Shown here in pieces: positions 1 to 9,090 of a stretch of DNA of 34,378 nucleotides. The notes under the pieces were generated by a model. It did no database searches. It was given only the letters and a program-made list of their open reading frames with translations, and was not told the DNA's origin. The stretch is taken from contig CAMYKS010000029.1 of assembly GCA_947259115.1 (NCBI GenBank), positions 1-34,378 of the forward strand, given 5' to 3'. Made by a program: the position numbers and the translations under genes. Position 1 is the stretch's first letter. The number at the start of each line of letters is the position of its first letter. Source of the DNA: an uncultured Desulfobulbaceae bacterium (lineage in GTDB: Bacteria; Desulfobacterota; Desulfobulbia; Desulfobulbales; BM004).

Positions 1-3
1 AGG

Positions 4-264
4 TTAATCCTTACGCTTAAAATAGATAAAAGGCTCATCTTCTTCTAATGTTGTAAAATCATAACCTATTTGATCTCCTTTTGTTTTTTTTGCAATGGCT
101 TCAAGAGGTAGGTCCATTAACATTCCAGTTGGATCTTTAAGTATTTCCCATATAAGTCTAGGAAGAAATCCTTCCGGATGAAAAAAATCTCTAAAAATTC
201 CTTTTGTAATTTCTTTACCTAATTCATAATCACTTATTTTTGCAAATTCATAACTTTTTCTCAT
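4..264 (-). CDS. hypothetical protein, 86 aa
   Basis: A complete small ORF with a TAA stop and an ATG start. The start is preceded by AGGGA about eight bases upstream, so translation is plausible. The product is charged and soluble-looking, with no signal peptide, membrane segment or cysteine motif. I do not recognise the family. It lies in an AT-rich stretch beside an IS30 remnant, and its base composition differs from the GC-richer genes further right, which suggests an accessory or recently acquired gene. It could be part of a larger acquired locus lying left of the window. Confidence 0.55.
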   Translation of the reverse strand: MRKSYEFAKISDYELGKEITKGIFRDFFHPEGFLPRLIWEILKDPTGMLMDLPLEAIAKKTKGDQIGYDFTTLEEDEPFIYFKRKD

Positions 265-288
265 ATAAATTTCCCTGATTTCAAATTC

Positions 289-439
289 CTAGTGCAACTC
301 TTCCGAGTGGGCATGAAAGGCGAACTGCTTTAGGCTCATGCTTTTCTAACCGACCAAGGAAAGAGGAGAACTTATGAGAAACTACAGACAGCTCACCCGA
401 GAACAAAGATACCACATTGTGGTACATATGATCAGATAG
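289..439 (+). mobile_element. IS30-family insertion sequence remnant (left end plus broken transposase start)
   Basis: An ATG at 374 with a strong AGGAG ribosome site upstream opens a 21-codon ORF ending in TAG at 437-439. Its first residues, including N-Y-R-Q-L-T-R-E-Q-R-Y, match the usual N-terminus of IS30-family transposases. After Tyr-His-Ile the resemblance stops and the frame closes. The rest of the roughly 300-residue transposase, including any DDE domain, is absent. The block before the ATG starts near 'agtgcaactc', which could be the old terminal repeat. A perfect 7-1-7 palindrome (410-424) sits at the point where IS30 similarity ends. Seen: the start fragment. Inferred: a decayed element whose right side has been lost. 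Confidence 0.6.
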
Positions 440-764
440 TAATCATTATCGTTAAATGCACAAGTATTATGATTGGTGCTGTTTTTTAAAGGTGAGTTAG
501 GTACTTAGATTGGATTGTTATTCGCATTGCCTTGAAAGTCAAAATGCCTTGCCATCTAACGTTTTTAACCTGCCTGTAAGCAGTGCAAAAATTGCCACTG
601 GACATGGTAATGCTTTGATAACCATTCATGATTGAAAAGATAGCAGATATTGATACTCGGCTAGTTAAGAATACTGTATGTATGTTTAATTTTTTGGAAA
701 GGGTGAGAAATGCAAAATAAGTTGCAGGATTGTTTAGTCGTGAGCAAGAACAGTCAGAAAAAAA
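440..764. other. gene-poor AT-rich stretch
   Basis: No convincing gene. On the plus strand a frame of about 40 codons ending with TGA at 633-635 reads somewhat like protein (it ends G-H-G-N-A-L-I-T-I-H-D), but it has no ATG and no ribosome site, so it is at most a gene fragment. A 47-codon minus-strand ORF in the same place is equally unsupported. Because it follows the broken IS30 left end, the stretch is best read as insertion and deletion debris. Confidence 0.4.
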
Positions 765-1400
765 TTATTCATCCGAGAATTTTTTTACTCGCAAATAACC
801 CGTTCCTCTCTTTTCAAGAAAACTATCCAGGTCACCTGATATATTTATAACTGCTGAAAGTTCTTTGCTCACAGGGAGATCATCCGGCACATCATAAGTA
901 ATATAAAAAAAACCATATTCTTCTCGCCCAAAAAACTGAGACACGGTGGATTCAGATTGTTTATCAGATATTATTTTAGAATTTTCAAATATTTTAACAG
1001 ACAAAGAAATCTCACTTTTAGCAGAAAAATCCAATTTCTCTTGCCTAGGTGAAGAAATTACAATTGCATGATTTCCAACATATATATTTTTAAATTTCAG
1101 ATTATATATTTTTGTTTCGGCAATTAATTCAGTAGAAGCAAGAGGTATATATAAGTCTTCAGGAGGAATAAAAAAATTTAACAAAATACCTAAATCAACA
1201 AGGGGTGTTATTTTCCCTTGTTGTAATGGACTCTTCAGCAAATAAATCAATAATACCACTATTAATGGTATGCCGAAAAAAAATGAGAATGAATATTTAA
1301 ATGTTTTTTTTATTTCAAATTTGAAAAGATAAGAAATAAAAGCCACTATTAGAAAAAAGAAAATAGTAGCTATAACAAAAACGCCCAATAAGCTTATCAT
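765..1400 (-). CDS. hypothetical two-TM protein with an extracytoplasmic domain, 211 aa
   Basis: Two strongly hydrophobic segments lie near residues 4-26 and 36-56, joined by a short basic loop (K-F-E-I-K-K). A polar domain of about 150 residues follows, rich in beta-prone stretches and without cysteines. By the positive-inside rule the basic loop should be cytoplasmic, putting both the N-terminus and the large C-terminal domain outside. The ATG has only a poor ribosome site. Codon use is AT-rich like the neighbouring accessory region and unlike the cluster starting at 1606. I do not recognise the family. It is separated from the RDD gene by 205 bases and is probably transcribed alone. Confidence 0.6.
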   Translation of the reverse strand: MISLLGVFVIATIFFFLIVAFISYLFKFEIKKTFKYSFSFFFGIPLIVVLLIYLLKSPLQQGKITPLVDLGILLNFFIPPEDLYIPLASTELIAETKIYNLKFKNIYVGNHAIVISSPRQEKLDFSAKSEISLSVKIFENSKIISDKQSESTVSQFFGREEYGFFYITYDVPDDLPVSKELSAVINISGDLDSFLEKRGTGYLRVKKFSDE

Positions 1401-1605
1401 AAAATATTCTTATTACCTAATAGAGGAATAATGCCCATTGAATGAGTTTACTTAAACATCCTTGCCATTGTTTAGCCCAAGGTCAGGATGATTCCAGTTA
1501 ACAATACTAGATATTATCTTTAACAATTATTGCTAAATATCCTGCCTATTAGTTGCAGTTATGTTTATTCAACATGACCATATTCATAAAAACCGAATGA
1601 TTCAT

Positions 1606-2382
1606 TTAAATATCGGTAACCTTTGCTCTAAACAACACATCCACGCAGTTGCGAATATACTGCTCATCTGACAATCCTTCGGTTACCTCCTGTGGGAACT
1701 CCACCAGAGACTGCAGGTTGTCTGCAATAGCCCGATACAGGCCTATCCGTGACTCTGGCTCCAGTTCATTTCGACGCAGGAGGGCCTGTAAAGCAATACT
1801 GGCCTGTCCCGGTGTCACCATCTGGCGCAGGCGGGCTTCAAGGTGGGGATACTGATTGAAAGAGTTATATTTATCAGCCAGGATTTGATCCAGATTAGGT
1901 TCTGCCAGTTTCGGATACCGCACGACAATGGTGCCCGCGGCAATATCTCCCAGCCGCTGCGCCTGTTTGCTCAGCAGGCAGACAACACCACCGACAAGAT
2001 ATAAAGAGGGGAGGCTGTCAACAAACCGCAGAAGATTGCGGATGACAATCTGGCTAAAATTGAGATGCAGACCCTGGCTATCCATGACTCTCAATCCCAG
2101 GAGCCTTTTCCCTAGAGTCTGTCCCCGCATATATCTTTCCAGGGCAATGCCGTAACCGATTGAAACAATGAAATAGCTTATAATGTAGAAGCCTCTCGCA
2201 ATATCAGCACTGAATATGTTCAACAGCATCATGACATTACCGGTCAGGCCGACAGCAAAAGTGATGATGGCAAAATCGATGGCCCAGGCTAGAAAGCGGG
2301 TAACCGGGCTAGCCAGGAGCAGGGAAAAGATAACTCCTTCCGGCGTCTTTATGGCCAAACTGTTGGTTTTAGTTTTATTCAA
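1606..2382 (-). CDS. RDD-family membrane protein
   Basis: RDD proteins are small multi-TM proteins; some act as cation antiporters, but most have no known role. The defining Arg and Asp are seen in A-S-P-V-T-R-F-L-A-W-A-I-D-F near residues 24-37. The second conserved region is M-R-G-Q-T-L-G-K-R-L-L-G-L-R-V, followed by L-L-R-F-V-D and Q-R-L-G-D. About 90 further residues form a polar helical tail. No in-frame ATG lies between the upstream stop and the conserved region, so a TTG at 2382 is taken as start. This is the last gene of the MoxR/DUF58 cluster, 57 bases after the SpoIIM-family gene. The cluster carries a second RDD protein at its other end. Confidence 0.85.
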   Translation of the reverse strand: MNKTKTNSLAIKTPEGVIFSLLLASPVTRFLAWAIDFAIITFAVGLTGNVMMLLNIFSADIARGFYIISYFIVSIGYGIALERYMRGQTLGKRLLGLRVMDSQGLHLNFSQIVIRNLLRFVDSLPSLYLVGGVVCLLSKQAQRLGDIAAGTIVVRYPKLAEPNLDQILADKYNSFNQYPHLEARLRQMVTPGQASIALQALLRRNELEPESRIGLYRAIADNLQSLVEFPQEVTEGLSDEQYIRNCVDVLFRAKVTDI

Positions 2383-2439
2383 GGTTTCAATCTCATTATC
2401 CGGGATATATGTGTTTTCCTGTCACAATCATCTCGACAT

Positions 2440-3441
2440 TCAAAGAGACTTTTTCACTCCCGACCAAGTAAAGAAAATGATCAGGAGTGCAATCTCCATT
2501 ATGCCTAATCCTATTTTGAACTCATAGGGCAGGACTGGTTCATGGTACTGTGACAGAAAGCCCTCAATGACACCGGCCCAGACCAGCATCAGAGCAACCC
2601 CGCCGATAAGAGTCACCAGGTCGCTGGTGATGTATTTAAGGCGTGCCTTCATGGTAAGGCCTTGGTGCCCCTTCCAGCCGATAATGGCGCTGGCCAGCAG
2701 CAGGCCGGCCTGGCCAGCTATAAGAATGGCCGGGATCTCAACAGCACCGTGTGGAAGCAGCCAACCAGCCAGAAAGGCGGCCTGGCCTGCCAGAATATAG
2801 TCCGCAATCACAGCACCGAGTAGGACACCATTGCTGAACAGCAATATTACTGTGCCGACTCCAAACGTCATGCCCAGGGCCATAGTAAGTATTGATACCT
2901 TGATATTGTGGGTCATCAGATATGAGGAAAATGTTACTTTCTGCCCATCCAAGGGGTTTTTTCCGCTTTCTTCTTCAAAAGCCACCCTTTTGGTGGGATC
3001 AACCTGCAGGTGAGGGTATGCCAGGATCACTTCTTTGGCTTCAGAATCCAAGCCCACTGCAATTCCACCGAAAATACCGCCGCCGATCATAATTGCCAGA
3101 GACAGCATGAAAAGGGCAAAGTGCCTCCTGAAGGTTTGGGGAAGTGTGCCAAACAACCATGCTCTAATATTGAATCTCTGCTGCCGTTCTGTTGTTTCAT
3201 GGATTTCACCATAGGCCCGGCTGACCAGGGACTCGAGATAGTGCCGGATGGCTGGTTCTGCTGAAAATGTCATTATGCGAGCTAAGTCCGCAGATGCCCT
3301 GTGATACAGATCATGAAATTGTTTCACCTGTTCAATGGTCAGCTTTGTATCCGGTTGCCGCTCCAGGGAATCAAGAATTGACTCAAGGTTATGCCAAAAT
3401 TCCCTTTCCTCGGCTATGAATTTTCTTAAATCAATTATCAT
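2440..3441 (-). CDS. SpoIIM-family (stage II sporulation protein M-like, DUF95) membrane protein
   Basis: The first 100 residues are soluble and helical. They are followed by several membrane segments (about 104-125, 180-255 and 272-325). The family hallmark L-P-H-G-x-x-E-I-P-A, followed by a glycine-rich stretch, is clearly present. In Bacillus, SpoIIM is part of the engulfment complex. In non-sporulating Gram-negatives this family repeatedly occurs beside MoxR ATPases and RDD proteins, as here, so a sporulation role should not be assumed. It follows the DUF58 gene after a 74-base gap. The ATG has only a weak ribosome site (GAGG, distant). Its likely role is as a membrane component of the MoxR-dependent envelope machine. 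Confidence 0.85.
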   Translation of the reverse strand: MIIDLRKFIAEEREFWHNLESILDSLERQPDTKLTIEQVKQFHDLYHRASADLARIMTFSAEPAIRHYLESLVSRAYGEIHETTERQQRFNIRAWLFGTLPQTFRRHFALFMLSLAIMIGGGIFGGIAVGLDSEAKEVILAYPHLQVDPTKRVAFEEESGKNPLDGQKVTFSSYLMTHNIKVSILTMALGMTFGVGTVILLFSNGVLLGAVIADYILAGQAAFLAGWLLPHGAVEIPAILIAGQAGLLLASAIIGWKGHQGLTMKARLKYITSDLVTLIGGVALMLVWAGVIEGFLSQYHEPVLPYEFKIGLGIMEIALLIIFFTWSGVKKSL

Positions 3442-3515
3442 TGTAACCAGTCAACCTCGATTGTTTTAGACTATCATATGTACCAGTACCAATAGCAGTA
3501 TCTGGATTTTTCTCG

Positions 3516-4853
3516 TTACAATATCTGGCGCTGCTTGATACTGAGATAGTGGTTGATAAGCTGCGAAAACATAACGGGATGATCCATCAATAAAAGATTT
3601 ACCCCTTTGCGGTGCAACTGTTTTTCAAGTTCGCGTAAATCTGACCACATCATATGACCTGCAAGCTTCCTGTAAAGATCAGCCTTGTTTGCCGCATCCG
3701 GTTCTGCAAAAAGCTGCTGACTGGCCCTGGGCCGCATCATGGCTGCCACGACCAGGTGTTTTTTGGCCAACATGTGGATATTCCGGGAATAGAACTCTCC
3801 AAGTACATGATCATCAAGGTTTGTTAGAAATAACAGGAGAGCCCTTTTTCTCAAGCGGGCAGCAATGAAGGTAAACAGTTCGGAATAGTCCGGTGTAACC
3901 GTCTGAGGCTCTATGGTATATATAGCCTCCCGGCAGGCGTTGATGTGGACCGGTCCGTTTTTGGCACGGAGAAACCTTTGCACCTTGTTGCTATGACCGA
4001 TAAATCCGAAAAGATCTCCTTGCCGTTCGGCTGCCATGGCTAAAAGTAGCGTCGCAGTAACATAGCTCTCAAGGATGGTATTGTCGGCCTCTGCAGGGTT
4101 TAGTGTAGGATGCCGACGTTCGCTTAACCGTGAGGAGTCTAACACCACATATACCTCCTGGGTCCGCTCGACCTGGTACACCTTTGTTACGGGGAATCTC
4201 CGTTTAGCCGTAGCCTTCCAGTAAATATCCTCGTAACAGTCATTAGGCAGGTAGTTCCGTAGATGCTCAAACTCCTGACCTTTGCCCATCTGGCGCTGGG
4301 CAGTAAATCCGAAACGCTGTTGTTTGAGAAACAGGGCACTCATCTTCTTTTTTTCTGCTGACACATTAGGATATACCCTTATTTCGGAGCTGCAGGGAAC
4401 AACATGCCGGATAGTCCAGAAGCCCAACGGTGACGGCATGCCGAAGAAACAACCTGATATCATATAGTTACCCCGCTTGGCTGATTTGCAGGGCCATTCA
4501 AGTCGGGCCGTATAATTTCCTTGTACTTCAAGGGCCAGTTCACGTTGTTCTGAAGTAATGCCCCATGGGAGCGCCAGCCCAAGCGAAAATTTTCGAACGT
4601 GCTCTGCGGTATTCGTAAGCCGCAGTTCCACAGCACCCAACCTGCCTCTGGCCAGTTTCACCACATCGGGTAGGTCAATGGTAATATCCCCACGCCGTTT
4701 AAAACCGAGTAACACGTCCAGCAGCGCCAGGGCAACAGTAAAAGCCGCCAGTGAGCCTGCAAAAACCCAACCCGCGGGTATCACTGAGCTTACCCCAAGG
4801 ATTAGAACGATTAGGCTTACCCAGCATATAATTCTGTAATTGGGAATAATCAT
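3516..4853 (-). CDS. DUF58 domain protein (degenerate vWA-like), membrane-anchored
   Basis: Two adjacent N-terminal hydrophobic helices (about 8-46) anchor the protein, followed by a beta-rich region. The DUF58 core lies near residues 195-245: H-L-R-N-Y-L-P-N-D with I-Y-W-K-A-T-A-K-R-R, then V-V-L-D-S-S-R, a degenerate MIDAS-like D-x-S strand of the von Willebrand A fold. Length (445) is normal for the family. Its ATG overlaps the moxR stop in an ATGA junction (4850-4853), so the two are translationally coupled. MoxR ATPases and DUF58/vWA proteins act as chaperone pairs that insert or activate metal- or envelope-associated targets. The general function is known; the substrate here is not. Confidence 0.9.
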   Translation of the reverse strand: MIIPNYRIICWVSLIVLILGVSSVIPAGWVFAGSLAAFTVALALLDVLLGFKRRGDITIDLPDVVKLARGRLGAVELRLTNTAEHVRKFSLGLALPWGITSEQRELALEVQGNYTARLEWPCKSAKRGNYMISGCFFGMPSPLGFWTIRHVVPCSSEIRVYPNVSAEKKKMSALFLKQQRFGFTAQRQMGKGQEFEHLRNYLPNDCYEDIYWKATAKRRFPVTKVYQVERTQEVYVVLDSSRLSERRHPTLNPAEADNTILESYVTATLLLAMAAERQGDLFGFIGHSNKVQRFLRAKNGPVHINACREAIYTIEPQTVTPDYSELFTFIAARLRKRALLLFLTNLDDHVLGEFYSRNIHMLAKKHLVVAAMMRPRASQQLFAEPDAANKADLYRKLAGHMMWSDLRELEKQLHRKGVNLLLMDHPVMFSQLINHYLSIKQRQIL

Positions 4854-5815
4854 CTCGGGACTACGACATTCTGCAGGATATCACTTACAGCCTCGGCAAC
4901 GGTCATACCCTCAATTTCAAATTCCGGTCTCAGGATGAGTCTATGTGAAATAACCGGGCCGGCCATATACTTGATATCATCTGGGGTGACAAAGTCCCGG
5001 TCACTAAGTGTGGCACGGGCTCTGCTGGCGAGAACGAGGGACTGAGTGGCCCTGGGACCGGCTCCGACGAGAACAGCCTTGTGCTGCCTGGACTTGCGGA
5101 CAATGTCTACGACATAACCCAACAGCTCGTCACTCATCTTTATGCCCCTAAGGCCCTCTCGCAGTTCGATAAGGTCTTCCGCCGAAATAACCGGCTGTAC
5201 AGCCCCACTGGCCAATATGTTCTCCGGGGACTCATCTCCAAGCATTCTCTGGGCCAAACTCAATTCGTCCTCCCTGTCTGGAACATCCATGCTTACTTTG
5301 AACATGAACCTGTCCTTTTGGGCTTCCGGCAGCTGATATGTGCCTTCAAATTCAATTGGGTTCTGGGTAGCGAAAACCGTAAAGTTCGGAGACAGGAAAT
5401 GGGTTGTCCGGTCAATGGTCACCTTTCTCTCCTGCATTGCCTGAAGCAGGGCCGACTGGGTCTTTGCCGGTGCCCTGTTGATTTCATCGGCCAGCAGAAA
5501 AGTTGTGAACACCGGCCCCTTTACCAGGTTGAAAGTGTTCTCCTTGAGGTTAAACACATGGGTCCCAGTGATATCAGCCGGCATCAGGTCTGAGGTAAAC
5601 TGGATTCTATTGAATTCACAACCCAATATGTGGGCCAGTGTCCGGACGAGAAGAGTCTTGGCAACACCCGGCACTCCTTCCACCAGGGCGTGGCTGTTGG
5701 TAAAAATCGCGATCAGTGCCTGCTCTACAACTTCAGTCTGGCCGATAATCACCTTGGACACCTCATATCTGGCGCGGGATAATACATCCTTTAACAATTC
5801 ACTTTTTTCATTCAT
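4850..5815 (-). CDS. moxR: MoxR-type AAA+ ATPase
   Basis: A 321-residue AAA+ protein. Walker A is G-V-P-G-V-A-K-T (47-54) and Walker B is L-L-A-D-E-I-N with D110 and E111. Sensor 1 is A-T-Q-N-P (N152), the arginine finger lies in E-A-Q-K-D-R-F (R169), and sensor 2 is in G-P-R-A-T-Q. All key residues are intact, so it should hydrolyse ATP. An upstream in-frame codon would add nine residues, but the ATG at 5815 forms an ATGA overlap with the DUF4350 stop and has AAGGGA ahead of it, so 5815 is preferred. MoxR proteins are cytoplasmic chaperones that work with vWA/DUF58 partners, here encoded immediately downstream with another ATGA overlap. Confidence 0.95.
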   Translation of the reverse strand: MNEKSELLKDVLSRARYEVSKVIIGQTEVVEQALIAIFTNSHALVEGVPGVAKTLLVRTLAHILGCEFNRIQFTSDLMPADITGTHVFNLKENTFNLVKGPVFTTFLLADEINRAPAKTQSALLQAMQERKVTIDRTTHFLSPNFTVFATQNPIEFEGTYQLPEAQKDRFMFKVSMDVPDREDELSLAQRMLGDESPENILASGAVQPVISAEDLIELREGLRGIKMSDELLGYVVDIVRKSRQHKAVLVGAGPRATQSLVLASRARATLSDRDFVTPDDIKYMAGPVISHRLILRPEFEIEGMTVAEAVSDILQNVVVPR

Positions 5816-7104
5816 GGTCTGTCCCTTGAAATTAGTTTGCATATTTCGTTATACCTTCCAGCCTGGTCAAGGCTGCCAGCTTCTTTATCCGCAGCCCTTT
5901 GCAGCAGTTTTTTCACCGCATCAACCTGCCTGCTGGAAATATCTTTTGCGGTTTCAGTACCGCTTTTCTGCCACTCCCCGAAACAGGCAGCGAGAATGTC
6001 ACTTTGAGATATATTTCGTTGCAGGAGACTCTCAAGTCCCTGCAGATAATCCTGCTTAGCGCTGAAATCAAAACCTGCCGAGCTGACGTGGTCCTGCTGC
6101 GGCGGCACCAGGCTTACAGACCTTTTCCAGATAAAAAGTGCGGCTATTACCAGTAATCCAAAGGTGAACCAGGTGAGTTGGTATTTTTTCACCAAAAAGG
6201 CTATACCCCGTTGATCCCTTACACCGAGATGGGTCTCTTCAAATACAATCCTGCTGTTAAGGCCAGCCGACCAGGCCAAGAATCCTGCATAATCCTCATT
6301 GCGCAAGGCCTCATTGCTGAAGGGATAGGAGTCCGCGATCATGACTATGGAACCTTCGCTGAAATCTTTTTCTATGACAACAGCCTTATCATTGCTGGTA
6401 TAAAGGACCTGCCAATCCTCATGCAGGTCTTTAAAATAAAGACCTGTATGCCAGGATATTTCACTTGGTAAGAAGTTGTTAGTTCCGGAACCTGAAATGA
6501 CCCGCAAGGCCATGCCCTGGTTGTTATCATAGCCGTACTGTATCCCGAGAGCTTCAGGAATGGAAACGGTCCTGTAGAAAACTTCGCCAGCCTCTACTTT
6601 TTTACTGGCCCTGGAATCATCTGCATTATTCTGTCCTTGGGAGGCCGTTTCTTTATCCGCATCCTCATCATACTCCAGGTCGGCTGAAGGTTTCTCTTCA
6701 TCAGTGCAAGTCTCAATAGTTTCCCGCCTTGCACCTGTATGCCTGGAATGGAATGCTATAATGATCCGCCCTTGTTTCTCAGCAATACGGGCAAGGGATT
6801 CCATGACATCTTCCGGCACTTCCTCTGCCGGCCTGGCTCCAAGGACAAATAAAGTTAAACCCTGTTCCGGCTGTATACGTGCAAATGGCAGGTAATTGCG
6901 GACTACGGTAATTCCTGGGAGGCCGGCGTAGCTCTCAAACAGAGCTCTGGTACCCAAAGGATCTGATCGTAACGAAGAGTATGCCGGATAAACATCGCCG
7001 GCCTCAAAACGGAGCAGGAATAGCCTGAATATACCGGTTGCAAACAACACGAAGGCCACCGCAAGGAGAACGGGAAGCATATATGATCGTTTATTTCCAA
7101 GCAA
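5812..7104 (-). CDS. DUF4350 domain protein, membrane-anchored
   Basis: An N-terminal TM helix (about 9-27) is followed by an extracytoplasmic domain that opens with V-Y-P-A-Y-S-S-L-R-S-D-P-L-G-T-R-A-L, the DUF4350 signature (compare Y-S-S-x-x-x-x-P-x-G). A second TM lies near residues 310-330 and a cytoplasmic helical tail of about 90 residues ends the protein. The fold is thought to resemble a glutamine-amidotransferase-like domain but with no proven catalysis. The start is probably TTG at 7104, which has AAAGGA nine bases upstream; an ATG eight codons later lacks a ribosome site. It overlaps the DUF4129 gene by 14 bases. An acidic insert around residues 130-165 (E-E-K-P, D-E-D-A-D-K-E) is unusual. 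Confidence 0.82.
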   Translation of the reverse strand: MLGNKRSYMLPVLLAVAFVLFATGIFRLFLLRFEAGDVYPAYSSLRSDPLGTRALFESYAGLPGITVVRNYLPFARIQPEQGLTLFVLGARPAEEVPEDVMESLARIAEKQGRIIIAFHSRHTGARRETIETCTDEEKPSADLEYDEDADKETASQGQNNADDSRASKKVEAGEVFYRTVSIPEALGIQYGYDNNQGMALRVISGSGTNNFLPSEISWHTGLYFKDLHEDWQVLYTSNDKAVVIEKDFSEGSIVMIADSYPFSNEALRNEDYAGFLAWSAGLNSRIVFEETHLGVRDQRGIAFLVKKYQLTWFTFGLLVIAALFIWKRSVSLVPPQQDHVSSAGFDFSAKQDYLQGLESLLQRNISQSDILAACFGEWQKSGTETAKDISSRQVDAVKKLLQRAADKEAGSLDQAGRYNEICKLISRDRP

Positions 7105-8758
7105 AACGCATTATCCTTTCCTGGTTGGTGGTAAAATATTCAATTTCTTCTGCAGTGGGCTCGTACATGCCGTACCAGACTCTATCGATAATCTTCACAT
7201 TCTCGTCAAAACAGCCAACAAGCTCGGTATGTTCATGCAGTCGCCGGTTCAGTTCCGTTCTGTATTCATGGTTTGACTTGTACTTTGCAATGATGATAAT
7301 CTCCTGCTCAGCCAGGTGGGCGAGTATGGCAAAGTACAGGGCTCTCAGTGCCAAGCGGAAGGACTGCTGCCTAAGCAGTTCCGCGGCATGTTTTAGCCAG
7401 TTGTTGGCCTTGAGATCGTCTGCCTTGATTTCCTCCGATTCCAGATCAGGTAGAGCGGGCGTGGTTGGGACTCCAATAGGCTGCGTTTCTCTTTTGACCT
7501 GCTGCCAGATTTTCAGCCCCCAGTATAAAATAACCGTCAGCAGTATAAGCATTAATAAACCCAGCAGAAGTTCCGTTTTGGATGTCCCCCCGGGATCGGA
7601 TCTCCTGTCCGCATGAACCGGCTTTGGAAAAATTTTCCCTATCCACTCCAAAATCGTTTTCACTAGATTGCCTATTTTCTTGCCGAAATATTTAACTCCG
7701 TTGATCAGCCAACTTATGATGTCACGCAGCAGGCCGCCTTGTTTCCCTTGTCTCTCCACCTTCTGTCGCGGCAGTCGCCAGGTATAATGTTTTTGCTGCA
7801 GTACTTCTTCTATGGATTCCTGCAGCTGTCCGGGATCAATGGTTGTTGCACTTTCAAAACTGTCCCGTGACAGTGTACCTTGGTATTCTTCCCCAGCTGC
7901 AGGATTTACCGGCACGACAAAAATTAGGAGCAAAAGTGCTGCAATGAGTTTTTTACCGGGTAAAAAGTGGTCCTGCAGTTCAGTCTTGAGGTCGTCCCCC
8001 GTCAGTCTTGAAACACCATAAAAACAGCGCAGTACATATGTAGCTTTGACTAACGGATCAAGGCACAGGTAAGTCAGTGAAATGTTTACTGCCAGAAAGG
8101 TCGTATTAAGGACATATACTCCGCTTCTAACGAACACCGTATCAATGTCGAACAGGCTCTTTAACAGATGCGGCAGCATATAGAGTGTGACGCCCAGGTT
8201 CAGGAAGACAACAAGGCCACTCAGTGCAAAAACTGAGATCAGAATATGATTCTGGCCCGGCCATAACTGGGCCTGTCTCCAGGTGACTCCACATGTTTCC
8301 TGTATGGAGGAGGAACCGCTGTCACCCAGTACCGTGAAACTCTGGTAAAAGGCGTACACCCAGGCAAACGGTATGGCAATTACGAGAGCGACTGGTAGCA
8401 GGAGAAAACCCGTGGCCTGGACAATTGTCTGCATTACTGCTACCCGGATGAGACGGCTAATACTCCAGGGAGAGGGTTTCAAGTGATACAGCTTATTTTT
8501 CAGCTGGTCAGTAAAAACCGTGTGCAGGCATTTCATCCAGACAAAAAGAAGCGCCAGGCCCAGAGATGCAAGGGTATTATATTTCTCAGCCTGGCCATTG
8601 CGACTCATATCGGCCCAAAAGTAAAGCAGGCCCATGAAAAATGGCAGGCTGCCGATATAGTAACATGCCAGTGATCCCAGCGAACCACGGCGCAAAAGGT
8701 GAACAGCTTCCTCTAAAAGTTCAATGGCTCCCCTGGGGTGACTTGCCGGCCTCTTCAT
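7091..8758 (-). CDS. large membrane protein with C-terminal DUF4129 domain
   Basis: The N-terminal half has about six hydrophobic helices. A loop of about 100 residues follows (including Q-L-Q-E-S-I-E-E-V-L), then an amphipathic segment (W-L-I-N-G-V-K-Y-F-G-K-K-I-G), a further TM (L-L-L-G-L-L-M-L-I-L-L-T-V-I-L-Y-W), and a cytoplasmic DUF4129 domain with L-A-L-R-A-L-Y-F-A-I-L and the conserved I-D-R-V-W-Y-G-M. DUF4129 domains are usually found with transglutaminase-like or MoxR/DUF58 genes. No transglutaminase domain is present here. The ATG overlaps the preceding zinc-finger gene stop by ATGA (8755-8758). It is probably the integral scaffold of the cluster's envelope complex. Confidence 0.82.
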   Translation of the reverse strand: MKRPASHPRGAIELLEEAVHLLRRGSLGSLACYYIGSLPFFMGLLYFWADMSRNGQAEKYNTLASLGLALLFVWMKCLHTVFTDQLKNKLYHLKPSPWSISRLIRVAVMQTIVQATGFLLLPVALVIAIPFAWVYAFYQSFTVLGDSGSSSIQETCGVTWRQAQLWPGQNHILISVFALSGLVVFLNLGVTLYMLPHLLKSLFDIDTVFVRSGVYVLNTTFLAVNISLTYLCLDPLVKATYVLRCFYGVSRLTGDDLKTELQDHFLPGKKLIAALLLLIFVVPVNPAAGEEYQGTLSRDSFESATTIDPGQLQESIEEVLQQKHYTWRLPRQKVERQGKQGGLLRDIISWLINGVKYFGKKIGNLVKTILEWIGKIFPKPVHADRRSDPGGTSKTELLLGLLMLILLTVILYWGLKIWQQVKRETQPIGVPTTPALPDLESEEIKADDLKANNWLKHAAELLRQQSFRLALRALYFAILAHLAEQEIIIIAKYKSNHEYRTELNRRLHEHTELVGCFDENVKIIDRVWYGMYEPTAEEIEYFTTNQERIMRFAWK

Positions 8759-9087
8759 CCCAACCCCTTAAATATGTCCGACCATACGGTACCCTCATGA
8801 AATGAGGAGGGCAGCATTAAAAGCATTCTGCCAAGCAGGTGAAAGAATTTCCAGACCAGGACGAAACCGCTACCAAAAAGCACCGCCTGGCCCAGCATGT
8901 TTATGAAAATCTTTCCCCTTCGTTTAACCGCTGTCTGACTGGTCTGGGAAAGACATGTGGCGCACAGCATCTTGCCTTCATGTTCAGTAATGCACTCGCG
9001 GCAATAGAAGCGGCTGCAGGCCGGACATCGGGCCACCGCTTCCCGCATGCTGTGATTAAAGCATCGCTGCAGTACTAGATCGCTCAT
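8755..9087 (-). CDS. small B-box-like zinc-finger protein with one or two TM segments, 110 aa
   Basis: Eight metal ligands are regularly spaced: C9-x2-H12, C21-x2-C24, C29-x2-C32 and C42-x2-C45. This is a B-box-type arrangement expected to bind two zinc ions. A basic patch (V-K-R-R-G-K) and hydrophobic segments (about 57-95) follow, so the finger should face the cytoplasm at the membrane. The gene starts three bases after the upstream stop and overlaps DUF4129 by ATGA, so it is an integral part of the operon. The same finger occurs in the 192-aa protein two genes upstream, suggesting duplicated membrane adaptors. Bacterial B-box/TM proteins have no established function; protein binding is an inference. 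Confidence 0.75.
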   Translation of the reverse strand: MSDLVLQRCFNHSMREAVARCPACSRFYCRECITEHEGKMLCATCLSQTSQTAVKRRGKIFINMLGQAVLFGSGFVLVWKFFHLLGRMLLMLPSSFHEGTVWSDIFKGLG

Positions 9088-9090
9088 TAT

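Noticed and set aside
2440..3441. Sporulation function
   Set aside because: The SpoIIM family is widespread in non-sporulating bacteria and no other sporulation gene is present.
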